A program made the translations under genes and the position numbers. From Polyangiaceae bacterium (GTDB lineage Bacteria; Myxococcota_A; Polyangia; Polyangiales; Polyangiaceae): a stretch of DNA of 64,000 nt. Below are positions 18,538 to 26,845 of the stretch, one piece after another (position 1 is the stretch's first letter; each line of letters begins with the position of its first letter). Location: assembly GCA_020633235.1 (NCBI GenBank), contig JACKEA010000003.1, forward strand, positions 310,001 to 374,000. The letters are read 5' to 3'. The notes below the pieces were generated by a model, which was given only the letters and a program-made list of their open reading frames with translations, ran no database searches and had not been told where the DNA came from.

Positions 18538-18672
18538 GTGAGCTAGCTCGTCGATACGGACGTCTTCGCCGTGACCGCTCACCGTTACGGGCTCTCGCTC
18601 GTGACGCGAAATGAGAAGCACTTTCGCGGGACCGGAGTGTCCATCGTGAATCCGTTCGAAGGCCCAAGATAG
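18538..18672 (+). pseudogene. Decayed VapC toxin: nonsense codon plus internal deletion
   Basis: Starting at GTG 18538, four bases after the antitoxin stop, the frame reads V-S-stop-LVDTDVFA and then jumps directly to AHRYGLSLVTRNEKHF and VSIVNPFEGPR with a stop at 18670-18672. The first piece is the PIN N-terminus (DTD motif) and the second the PIN C-terminus, so about 80 central codons are missing. The third codon is TAG where Tyr (TAC) would fit. Confidence 0.75.
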
Positions 18673-18690
18673 GGCGCGGCGCTCGCCCAT

Positions 18691-18718
18691 GCGTCGATCG
18701 TCGTGCAACGACCGACGC
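18691..18718 (-). terminator. Stem-loop after tamB
   Basis: GCGTCG (18691-18696) pairs with CGACGC (18713-18718), with an inner CGTC/CGAC pairing. It lies 3 bp past the tamB stop. No U-tract. Confidence 0.35.
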
Positions 18719-18720
18719 CC

Positions 18721-21700
18721 TCAGTCGTCGCTCGACCACTCGAAGAAGAGCGCCGGGCCGCCGCCTACGCGGTTGCCGGCGGCCACGCCCGCGCCGGCCT
18801 TCACCCGCGGGCGATTGAGCAGCATGTAGTCGAGCTCGAGCTCCGAGTCGCTGCGGCCCGGGCTCTCGGGCCGCGCCGTGGCGCGCACCCGCGTCTTGCC
18901 GCTCTTGGAATAGCGCTCGGCTTCCAGGTGACGGATCTTTCCGTAGGCGTGGGGTCCGTCGTACGGATCTGCCCAAGCGCTCACGCGATCCAAGAACAGA
19001 TTGTGCGGCAGGTTGAGCGCCATGTACGAGAGCAGGATCACGTCGTACTGTCGCGGGATCTGGACCGTCTCGCTGGTGGGCAGGCCCGGCGCGCTCTTCC
19101 ACTTCACGCGACCGGCGTTGTACACCGGCAGCATGTCCCATAGATCCGCGTTGGCCACGCCGCGGACGGTGGCCACGGGCTTCGAGATGGGGCCTTCCAG
19201 GTGCATGCGCACGACGTCGCCCCCCGCGCTGGCCTTGGACACGTCGCGCAGCATGGCGGCGTTGGGCGCGTACACGAGGTAGAAGTCGACGGCGCCCTTG
19301 GGATTTTCGGCGTTGAACACGATGCGGCTGTGCTTCTTCGGATCCAGCGTGTGCAGGCGACCACCGAGCTGCATGGCGCCCTCGGACAGATCCAACGCGC
19401 CGCGGATCTCCGGCTTGGCCGCGCCCGGGCGGCGCACCACCCGGAGCTGCCCGGTGCCCTGGAGCTCGAAGGGCGGCTTGTGCACGTGAATGGTGTTCGG
19501 CAGGTGCACGTTGATCACCAGGCCGGACTCGGGCAGCGGCTCGAGGGCGACCGGCGTCTGCTTGGGTGGCGGCGCCGGCAGCACCGGCGGCGCGGGCGGA
19601 ACGTAGCCCGCGTTCGGTGTGAGCTTGCCGAGCTTCACGCCGGCATCACCCAGGTAGGCAACGTCGCCCAGATCCGTTTCTTCCGGCCAGTGCGCTTTTT
19701 CGAAGCGCTCCGGCAGGTTCATGTCCAGCGCCTCCACGGTGGTGTCCATCACCCGAAGCGGCCGCGTGAGATCTCCCTTCACCGCGATCTTCGCGTTCAG
19801 CGTGGCGCGCGGCGCGTCCGGCTTGCCCAGGAGCTCGGTACCGAACAACAGCCAGTCCTTGCTCTCCAGCCGCAGCGCCACGGTTTCCGGCTTCAGGTTC
19901 TTCCAGCCCACCGTGCCCCTCAAGGACAGCGTGCGATCGCTCTTTTGGAGATCCGACTCGTGCAGCTCCAAGGCGTCGATGGATAACGCGCTCGCATTCG
20001 ACGACAGCGCCAGGCGCACGTCCTTGTAGCGGCGATCCGTTCCCGGCAGCGTGACGACGCCGCGGGTGACGGCCAGCTTGCCGTCGAGCTCTCCGCTCGC
20101 CAGGCGCTTCTTGCCGTCCTTCGCTTCCAGCTCGAGACGGCCGTCCATGTTCCAGTCCAGGCGTCCGTCGAAGCCGACGGGGCGATCGTCTGCCTTGGGC
20201 AGCAAGGAGGCGACAGCCACGTCGTTGGCCCGCGCAGAAAGCGTGACGTTGGCCGTACCGCCGTTCTTGGACAGGAACTGGGTCAGCTCCGCCCGCGGCG
20301 CGTGCACGGCGAGGGTCACCGGCGCCGTGTTGGCCGACGGCTGGCCCAGTCCGAAGGACACGTCTACCGCGTCGTGCGACGCCGAGAGCGCTAGCGCGGC
20401 GCGCCCCTCGCCCCCGGCGGCGGTGGTGAAGTCCGTGAGCGCGACGCCGCCGTTCACCAGCGGCTCCTTCACCGATCCATTGATGGCGATGCGCCCGCTG
20501 GCGCTGCCCGGCGCGTGGGCGAGCTTTTCGGAGAGCTTGGACCACGCCGAGAGCTTCGTCTTCGGGATCTCCGCCACCAGCGCGAGGGCCGGATCCCCGA
20601 GCTTCTTCTCCCGTGCCCGGTCCAACACGCCGGCGCCGGCCACGCCGACGGTGCCGTCCAGGCGCAGCGTGTCGACGCCGGCGAGAGCGACGTCTACGTC
20701 GACCCGCGTGACGCTGGGCTCGAGCTTCACGCGGGCGCGGGCGTTCACGGGGCCCTTGCCGCCGCGGCTCACGTCGAGGGCGCGAAGCTCCACAGTACCG
20801 CTGGCGTCGTGGCGATCGCCCGCGAGGTGCGCGTCGAGCTCCACCTTGCCGCCGAGCCCCGCCTTCCTGAGGGCCGGCGGCAGCTTCTCCAAGGGCGGCG
20901 GGCGCAGCGCCAGATCGAGCTTCCAGCTCGGGTTCTTGTCGAGCTCCGCCTCCACGTTCCCGGTCGCCAGCGGATCGCCACGCTCGTCCAACCAGGCGGA
21001 GAGCTTGGTGACCACGCGCGCGTCTTTCAGGGTGCCGTGGACGTTCACGCGCTGATGCGCGTCCACTCCGGGCACAGCGTCGGTCACCACGTCCAGATCG
21101 AAGCTGCCGTCCGGCTTCTGGGTGGTTCCTTTGATGTCGGCGTGCACCCGGACCTCGCCGTCCGGCACCCGCGCGAGCTTCACCGCGACGGCGTCCGGTA
21201 ACAGGCGCGACAGATCCGAGAGCTTGCGCTTGGGGACGTCCACGTACAGGCGCACGGGGCCGCTCCCCAGCTTTCCGTTCGAAAGCGGAACGCTGGCTTC
21301 GATGCGCGCCACCTCTTGTCCCGGGTTCTTCTCCCGAGCGACAATGGTGACGTCCGCGTGGTGCTTGCCGGCGGTGCCGCGGATCTCCGTGCGCAGGGCG
21401 CCGCGGCGACCGGTTTCGAGGTCGAGGGCGATCTTCGCCTTCGGTTCTTCGCGGGTTCCCGAGAGCTTGACCCGGCCGGAGAGTATGCCGTCGACTCCAC
21501 GCACGGGCTTGCCGGAAAGCGCTGCCAGAGCCCCAACGTCGAGGCCATGCAGCTCGACGCTGCCGTCCAACCGCGACAGCGCCATCTTCTGCTCGCCCTT
21601 GTGCAGCGAGGCATTCACGTCGATCTGCACCACGCCGCCGGCCACGCGCACCTTGCCCTTGGTCAGCGTGACCTCCAAGGCTTGGTCCACCCGGCCTTCC

Positions 21701-23244
21701 ACGTGCACGGTGAGCTCGCCGCGCTTCACCCGCACACCACCCGGAGGAAGCTTCGAGCGAATCGGCACGCCCGCGGCGCGCAGCTTGGCCAGGGCCTGCC
21801 CCACGTCCGCCGTCGGCTCCACGTCCAGGGACAGGTGCTTGTCCGCCAGGCGGTAGCTGCCCTTGGCGCGCACTTCCTGGTCCAGTGCCTCGACCAACAG
21901 ACTCTCGATCCGAAGCCGGCCCTCGGCGAACCGAGCGTCCATCACCGCGCGGTCCACGGTGATGCCTTTGGCGCGCAGCGGCCCGAGCTCCAGGTGGATC
22001 TTGGCGTCGGCCTTGTCCTTCTTGGTACCGCGACCCTTCACCGCCAGCGCCAGGCGGTCGAGCTCCAGCGGCGGGACTTTCTTCAAAGCCAAGAGCTTTG
22101 TCGTGCGCAGATCCTTCAGCGTCAGCTCGACGTCGTAGCTGAGATCTTCCAGGCGCCGCGCGTCCACGGTGCCAGCGAGCTTCAGCGTTCCGCCCTGGGT
22201 CTTCAGGTCGAAGTCCAGGGCGAGCTTTTCCGGTGGTCCGCTGACGGTGCCACCCAGCGACACGTCCGAGGCGAGGACCTCGCGGCCCAAGAGGCCGTTC
22301 ACCTCACGGTGATCGAGCTCGAGCCCTACGAGCGTCGCGCGCTGCTCGCCGGAGAGCGCCGCGCCCTCGGTCTTGCCGCTCACCTTCAAGGACGAGAGCG
22401 CGAGCACGCCCAGGGCCACGCCGTCCAGAGTGGCGTCGAGCTCTCCGGGGCCGAGCTCCGCGCTCAGCTGTCCGATCGAGATGTCCTTTTCGAAGCGGGA
22501 CTTGTCCCGCGACAGGAGCACGTGGGCCTTCGTGGGCGCGAGCGTCACCGTGCCCGCACCCTGGGTGAGGTCGGCGCTCACTCCGGTGCTGAGCCCCGTG
22601 ATCGCCAGCGCCATGTTGGAGTTGGTGCGCGTCACGTCGGCCCCGAAGTGGGACACCTCGAGCTTCAGCGTCTTTTCTGCGGGCACGCCGCTGAAGGACG
22701 CCCGGAGCGCCAGGTCCAGCACCCGCAGCTTTTCGTTGTTCGGTTGCGTCAAGCCGACACTCACACCGTCTACCTCGATGGCCCGCACCGCAACGGCGCG
22801 CGCCGCCTTCTTCCCGGAAGACGTGCTGGGCTTCTTGGGCTTGGGCTTGATCAGCTTCTGCAGGTTGCTGGTGCCGTCGGCGTACTTCTCGATCTCGAGG
22901 CCCAGACCGTGAAGCGTCACCCGATCGAGGACCAGCTCCCCTCGCAGGAGCGAGCCCCAGCTCGGCACCACGGTGAGCTCCGAGAGACGCACCACGCGCT
23001 TGCCGCTGGCATCGTCGATCTCGAGATCTCCCAAGGTGATGCTGCCGAACAGGGCATAGTCGAGGCGCCCGAGCTTCACGCTGCCGTTCACGCGCTCGCC
23101 CAGGGCGCTCTCCACCTTGTGACGCACGAAGCGCTTGCCGGGCCCCGAGTGCAGCGCCAAGAGGGCGACCACGAGCAGGATCACGATCGCGCCGAGACCG
23201 CGCAGGCCCCATCGAATCGCTCGCCGTGCTCGTGAATCGCTCAA
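18721..23244 (-). CDS. tamB: TamB-like translocation and assembly module / AsmA-superfamily protein
   Basis: 1507 aa from a TTG that overlaps the tamA stop (TTGA). N-terminal membrane anchor WGLRGLGAIVILLVVALLALHSG, then a very long beta-repeat region of alternating polar/hydrophobic strands (AsmA/DUF490-like groove protein), and a C-terminal TamB domain (about 1150-1507) ending in a beta-strand with terminal aromatic-acidic residues (LFFEWSSDD). TamB spans the periplasm and, with TamA, is implicated in outer-membrane protein assembly and in phospholipid transport between membranes. Length matches the family. A 639-codon antisense frame across 21316-23235 is a GC-rich shadow. Confidence 0.9.
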   Translation of the reverse strand: MSDSRARRAIRWGLRGLGAIVILLVVALLALHSGPGKRFVRHKVESALGERVNGSVKLGRLDYALFGSITLGDLEIDDASGKRVVRLSELTVVPSWGSLLRGELVLDRVTLHGLGLEIEKYADGTSNLQKLIKPKPKKPSTSSGKKAARAVAVRAIEVDGVSVGLTQPNNEKLRVLDLALRASFSGVPAEKTLKLEVSHFGADVTRTNSNMALAITGLSTGVSADLTQGAGTVTLAPTKAHVLLSRDKSRFEKDISIGQLSAELGPGELDATLDGVALGVLALSSLKVSGKTEGAALSGEQRATLVGLELDHREVNGLLGREVLASDVSLGGTVSGPPEKLALDFDLKTQGGTLKLAGTVDARRLEDLSYDVELTLKDLRTTKLLALKKVPPLELDRLALAVKGRGTKKDKADAKIHLELGPLRAKGITVDRAVMDARFAEGRLRIESLLVEALDQEVRAKGSYRLADKHLSLDVEPTADVGQALAKLRAAGVPIRSKLPPGGVRVKRGELTVHVEGRVDQALEVTLTKGKVRVAGGVVQIDVNASLHKGEQKMALSRLDGSVELHGLDVGALAALSGKPVRGVDGILSGRVKLSGTREEPKAKIALDLETGRRGALRTEIRGTAGKHHADVTIVAREKNPGQEVARIEASVPLSNGKLGSGPVRLYVDVPKRKLSDLSRLLPDAVAVKLARVPDGEVRVHADIKGTTQKPDGSFDLDVVTDAVPGVDAHQRVNVHGTLKDARVVTKLSAWLDERGDPLATGNVEAELDKNPSWKLDLALRPPPLEKLPPALRKAGLGGKVELDAHLAGDRHDASGTVELRALDVSRGGKGPVNARARVKLEPSVTRVDVDVALAGVDTLRLDGTVGVAGAGVLDRAREKKLGDPALALVAEIPKTKLSAWSKLSEKLAHAPGSASGRIAINGSVKEPLVNGGVALTDFTTAAGGEGRAALALSASHDAVDVSFGLGQPSANTAPVTLAVHAPRAELTQFLSKNGGTANVTLSARANDVAVASLLPKADDRPVGFDGRLDWNMDGRLELEAKDGKKRLASGELDGKLAVTRGVVTLPGTDRRYKDVRLALSSNASALSIDALELHESDLQKSDRTLSLRGTVGWKNLKPETVALRLESKDWLLFGTELLGKPDAPRATLNAKIAVKGDLTRPLRVMDTTVEALDMNLPERFEKAHWPEETDLGDVAYLGDAGVKLGKLTPNAGYVPPAPPVLPAPPPKQTPVALEPLPESGLVINVHLPNTIHVHKPPFELQGTGQLRVVRRPGAAKPEIRGALDLSEGAMQLGGRLHTLDPKKHSRIVFNAENPKGAVDFYLVYAPNAAMLRDVSKASAGGDVVRMHLEGPISKPVATVRGVANADLWDMLPVYNAGRVKWKSAPGLPTSETVQIPRQYDVILLSYMALNLPHNLFLDRVSAWADPYDGPHAYGKIRHLEAERYSKSGKTRVRATARPESPGRSDSELELDYMLLNRPRVKAGAGVAAGNRVGGGPALFFEWSSDD

Positions 23245-25241
23245 AACGCCTCCCCGATTCTCAGGAATACCAGATAGGAGGAGAGCTTGCCGGCGGGCTG
23301 GGGCTCGTCGTCCACGAGCAGCCGGTAGCTGGCATCCAGCGAGATGGGCAGGTACCAGAGCCGAAGCCGCGGACCGAGACCGAGCGCCACGGAAACGCCG
23401 GTATCGAAGGGATTCAGCTCGCGACCGGCGCCACCGGCGTCGGCGAAGAGCGACAGGCCGATGGGCTTACGAAACGGAAGGAACCGCGCTTCCAGCGACG
23501 CCTCCAGCAGACTGCGCCCGCCGACCAGCTCGTCCGTGCAGGAGGCGCCCGCGGCGCAAGGCGCCGACGGCGCGAGGCGCTGGCGTCCGTAGCCGCGCAT
23601 GCCCCAGGCGCCGCCGCCGAACAGCCGCTCCGCGACGGGCACGCCGTCGCTCGTGGCAAGCGTGGCAAAGCCGCCGCTCACCCGCGCCGCCAGCGACCAC
23701 GACTCACCGAACGGAATGAAGCCGCGCAGATCCGGGTCCAAGCGCAGCACCTGTGCGCTGCCGAGCGACCCGCCGGGAAAGTACGCCGCGCGCAGCGCCA
23801 TGAAGTGACCGCGCTTCGGCTCCACGCCGTCGTCGCGAGCGTCCCAGGTGACTGACGTCTCGAGCTCCGCGCCCCGCGGCGTGTCCTCCGCGGGCAGATC
23901 GAAGCGATCCCGCGTGGCGGCGTCGAAGGGGCCGAAGTCGAGGGCGTGCTCGAGGTGGAACAGTGCGTCGACGTCCCAGAACAGACCGCGAGCGAGGGTG
24001 GTGCGCACGCCGGGCCCCGCCGCGACTTCGCGCAGTAGGAAACCGGGAAACAAAGTGTCGCGATAGCTCGCGCTCAAACGGAAGTCCCCGCGGCGCCCCA
24101 ACAAACCGGGTCTCAGGTAGCGGAGCAGGGCGTGACCATAGACACCGCCGGGCTCGTCCTCGTCGTCGGAAAAGATGTGGCCGTAGCCGGCGCCTCCGGC
24201 GATCTCCAGATGGTGCCAGGGCCCGAACAGATCTCGGAGGAAGAGCCGGCTCTCGGCGTACACGTCGGCGCGCGTCGGATCCGCCTCGGCGCCGGCGCGC
24301 AGGCGGAGCTGGGCTCGCGGCGCTTCCACCACCACCACGCGAACGTCCACGTCCTCGGGCAGCGTGCGAGGCACCAGGTTGCCGTTCTTGTCGACCTGCT
24401 CCGCCGAGAGCTGTCCGCCGGTCTCGGGCCGCTCCCCGGGCAGCACGCGCTCCACGTTGGCGGTGGGCTTGACAGAGACCGAGGCGTAGTCCCCGGTGTC
24501 CAGCAGATCGATCTCCGAGTCTTCTTTCAGGGCCAGGCTGTAGGGCTTGCCCGGCACGATGCCCATGCGCTCGAGCACCTTGTCCTCGGGCGCGCGCACG
24601 GCGCCTTCCACCACCACGCGCCCGACGCGAGTCTTGGGGCCCTGGTCCACCCAGTAGTACCAGTGCACCGCCTTCGGTTCACGGTCCACGAACGCGCGGC
24701 TGATGACCATGGCGTGACCGAAGCCGTCGCGCTGCAGCGCCTCCGCCATGGCCAGGCGCACGTGGCGGTAGGTCTCGAGATCGACCTCGTCCCCCGCGTG
24801 GAACGGGATCAGCGCTCGGAGCTCGCGCTCGTGCCCCGGCGGAGCGCGCTCGAGGTGCACGCTGGCGATGTGATACGGCGTTCCTTCGGTCACCGTCCAG
24901 GTGACCTTCACGCTCTTGCGGTCCGCGGCGAACTCGACCTTGGGCTCGCTCACCTGCACGTCGAAGTAGCCGTAGGTCTGCCAGAAGGAGCGAATGCGCC
25001 GGCGGTCCTCGGCCAGCTTGAACTCGTTGAAGTAGCGATGCGTGACCAGCGCGTTGCCCGTGCGCAGGCCGAGGAGCATGAACAGCTCTTCGTCGTCGAG
25101 CTTCGGCTCGCCCCCGCCAGGCGCGACGATGGCCACCTCGCTGACGACGATGTCCGTCTCGCCCGGCGCGCGCTCCGGCCGCTGCTTGGTGCAGGCGGCG
25201 AGCACCAGCACCAGGGCGAGCAGCATCCGTCGCCAAGCCAT
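23241..25241 (-). CDS. tamA: TamA/BamA-family outer-membrane barrel with lipoprotein signal
   Basis: 666 aa from ATG 25241. The N-terminus is a lipoprotein signal (MAWRRMLLALVLVLAAC), unusual because Omp85 proteins normally have a cleaved type I signal. Residues about 25-290 form POTRA-like repeats (LFMLLGLRTGN, TYGYFDVQVSEPKVEF, RVVVEGAVRAPEDKV), and about 340-666 is the Omp85 barrel with GGAWGMRGYGRQRLAP as the conserved RGY-type motif and a C-terminal strand FLRIGEAF. Overlaps tamB, supporting a two-protein TAM complex. Function is inserting substrates in the outer membrane. Confidence 0.88.
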   Translation of the reverse strand: MAWRRMLLALVLVLAACTKQRPERAPGETDIVVSEVAIVAPGGGEPKLDDEELFMLLGLRTGNALVTHRYFNEFKLAEDRRRIRSFWQTYGYFDVQVSEPKVEFAADRKSVKVTWTVTEGTPYHIASVHLERAPPGHERELRALIPFHAGDEVDLETYRHVRLAMAEALQRDGFGHAMVISRAFVDREPKAVHWYYWVDQGPKTRVGRVVVEGAVRAPEDKVLERMGIVPGKPYSLALKEDSEIDLLDTGDYASVSVKPTANVERVLPGERPETGGQLSAEQVDKNGNLVPRTLPEDVDVRVVVVEAPRAQLRLRAGAEADPTRADVYAESRLFLRDLFGPWHHLEIAGGAGYGHIFSDDEDEPGGVYGHALLRYLRPGLLGRRGDFRLSASYRDTLFPGFLLREVAAGPGVRTTLARGLFWDVDALFHLEHALDFGPFDAATRDRFDLPAEDTPRGAELETSVTWDARDDGVEPKRGHFMALRAAYFPGGSLGSAQVLRLDPDLRGFIPFGESWSLAARVSGGFATLATSDGVPVAERLFGGGAWGMRGYGRQRLAPSAPCAAGASCTDELVGGRSLLEASLEARFLPFRKPIGLSLFADAGGAGRELNPFDTGVSVALGLGPRLRLWYLPISLDASYRLLVDDEPQPAGKLSSYLVFLRIGEAF

Positions 25242-25257
25242 GGGCCGATTCGTACCA

Positions 25258-25289
25258 CGACGGCGCTCGGCATTCACCGAGCGCCGTCG
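25258..25289. terminator. 13-bp perfect hairpin between the OmpA and tamA genes
   Basis: CGACGGCGCTCGG (25258-25270), 6-nt loop, exact complement at 25277-25289. It follows the ompA-like stop on the minus strand by about 15 bp and precedes tamA by 17 bp, so it may end or attenuate the upstream transcript. Confidence 0.55.
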
Positions 25290-25303
25290 CGTTCTTCAGG
25301 GGG

Positions 25304-26731
25304 TTACTTCTGGATCAGCTTGAACTCGATGCGGCGGTTCTGCTGCTTGCCCGCCTTGGTCTTGTTGTCGGCGATGGGCTCGTCTTCGCCCGCGCCGCGG
25401 GTCTCGATGCGATCCTCGCTGACACCCTTGTTCACCATGTACTGCTTCACGGAGTCAGCGCGGTCGCCGCTGAGCTTCTTGTTGTGCTCGGCGGTGCCGT
25501 CGCTGTCCGTGTGACCGGTGATGAGCACGCGCAGATCCGGATAGTCGGTCAGCACCTTCACCGCGGCGTCCAGCAGCTTGAAGGACGTCGGACGGATGGT
25601 GGCCTTGTTCTTGTCGAACTCGATGCCCTTGATCACGCCGGTGAACTTCTTCACCTCTTCGGGGATCTCGTCGGGGCAGCCGTCCTCGTCCTGGAAGCCG
25701 TTCTTGGTCTCGGGCTCCTTCGGGCACTTGTCGTCGGGATCGAGGATGCCGTCGCCGTCCGTGTCCTTCACCGGACAGCCGTCCGGCGCCACGCCCGGCT
25801 CCGTGGGGCACTTGTCATCCGGATCCATGAAGCCGTCGCCGTCCGTGTCCTTCACCGGGCAGCCGTCCGGCGCCACGCCGGCTTCCGTGGGGCACTTGTC
25901 GTCCGGATCCATGAAGCCGTCGCCGTCCGTGTCCTTCACCGGGCAGCCGTCCGGCGCCACGCCCGGCTCCGTCGGGCACTTGTCGTCCGGATCCATGAAG
26001 CCGTCGCCGTCCGTGTCCTTTGGGCCCGCCGGCGGGGCCTTCTCGGCGGAACGGCCCAGGGTGAGGCTCAAGCCGAGCAGCACCTCGGGGTGATGGGCGT
26101 CGTCGGACTTGCCATCGCGAATGTCGGGATTGGCGCTGGTGACGTTGTCGCGGCCGTCGATGCGCACCGAGAGCATCTTGGTGATGGCGGCCTTCACGCC
26201 GATACCGAAGTGGAAGGACGGATCGCCGTCGCTGCCCATGTTGTCGGTCTTGGCGCCGAGACGGCCCATGCCCACCAGGGCAAAGGGGGTGATGCGATAG
26301 CCGGGAAGCTGGCCGATGGCGTGCGCCCGGAGCGCCCACAGCGTGGCGCTGCCGCCGTTTTCGTCCTTGGTGGGCATCACCGCGCCTTCGCCCTCCACGC
26401 CGAGGAAGCTCAGCGGGAAGTACGCCGCCCGCAGTCCGATCTCCGGCGCCACGCGCTTGAAGCGAATGAACGGTTCTCCGGGACCCCGCAGGTTGTGATC
26501 CCGGGCGGGCAAGAACACGCCTCCGAAGAGTCCGAGCTCGATGAGACCCGACTCCGGCGTGTAGTGCGACAGCCAGCTGCCCGACGTGCTCGAGCCTTCG
26601 CTGCTCGCGCCACTTTCGGTGGAAAGCGAGAACGAGCCGGAAGCCCCGGACTCGGAGTCCTGGGCGTAGGCAGATGTCGCGGACAACATGGCGGCGATCG
26701 CAGCCGTCAGAGCGATGGTTCGTTTGCCCAT
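25304..26731 (-). CDS. OmpA-family protein with four TSP3 calcium-binding repeats
   Basis: 475 aa; start set by AGGAGG seven bases before ATG 26731. Signal peptide MGKRTIALTAAIAAMLSATSAYAQ, Ser/Gly-rich spacer, an eight-strand-type barrel (about 50-240), four thrombospondin type 3 repeats (DTDGDGFMDPDDKCP style, about 250-345) and a C-terminal OmpA peptidoglycan-binding domain (ITGHTDSDGTAEHN, NRRIEFKL). The repeats should bind Ca2+ through the DxDGDG loops. The protein tethers the outer membrane to peptidoglycan. The DNA of the repeats is nearly identical over about 75 bp, pointing to recent duplication. Confidence 0.93.
   Translation of the reverse strand: MGKRTIALTAAIAAMLSATSAYAQDSESGASGSFSLSTESGASSEGSSTSGSWLSHYTPESGLIELGLFGGVFLPARDHNLRGPGEPFIRFKRVAPEIGLRAAYFPLSFLGVEGEGAVMPTKDENGGSATLWALRAHAIGQLPGYRITPFALVGMGRLGAKTDNMGSDGDPSFHFGIGVKAAITKMLSVRIDGRDNVTSANPDIRDGKSDDAHHPEVLLGLSLTLGRSAEKAPPAGPKDTDGDGFMDPDDKCPTEPGVAPDGCPVKDTDGDGFMDPDDKCPTEAGVAPDGCPVKDTDGDGFMDPDDKCPTEPGVAPDGCPVKDTDGDGILDPDDKCPKEPETKNGFQDEDGCPDEIPEEVKKFTGVIKGIEFDKNKATIRPTSFKLLDAAVKVLTDYPDLRVLITGHTDSDGTAEHNKKLSGDRADSVKQYMVNKGVSEDRIETRGAGEDEPIADNKTKAGKQQNRRIEFKLIQK
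25722..26022 (-). repeat. Tandem 75-bp repeats coding TSP3 units
   Basis: Four in-frame units each coding K-DTDGDG-x-x-DPDDKCP-TEPGVAPDGCPV, differing at only a few bases; the leftmost unit diverges (ILDPDDKCPKEPETK). Confidence 0.75.
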
Positions 26732-26845
26732 GGAAGCCTCCTGATGCACGCGGGTTAGCGGACGCGGCGCGTCAGAGCAAATGAGCGATATCAACGGCGT
26801 CCCACTCCCATGACCCGTGCTAGAAGCGCGGGCAGAGGGATTGCG

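Noticed and set aside
21316..23235. 639-codon frame antisense to tamB
   Set aside because: A GC-rich shadow of a well-supported gene; composition is His/Arg/Gln/Ala rich without motifs.
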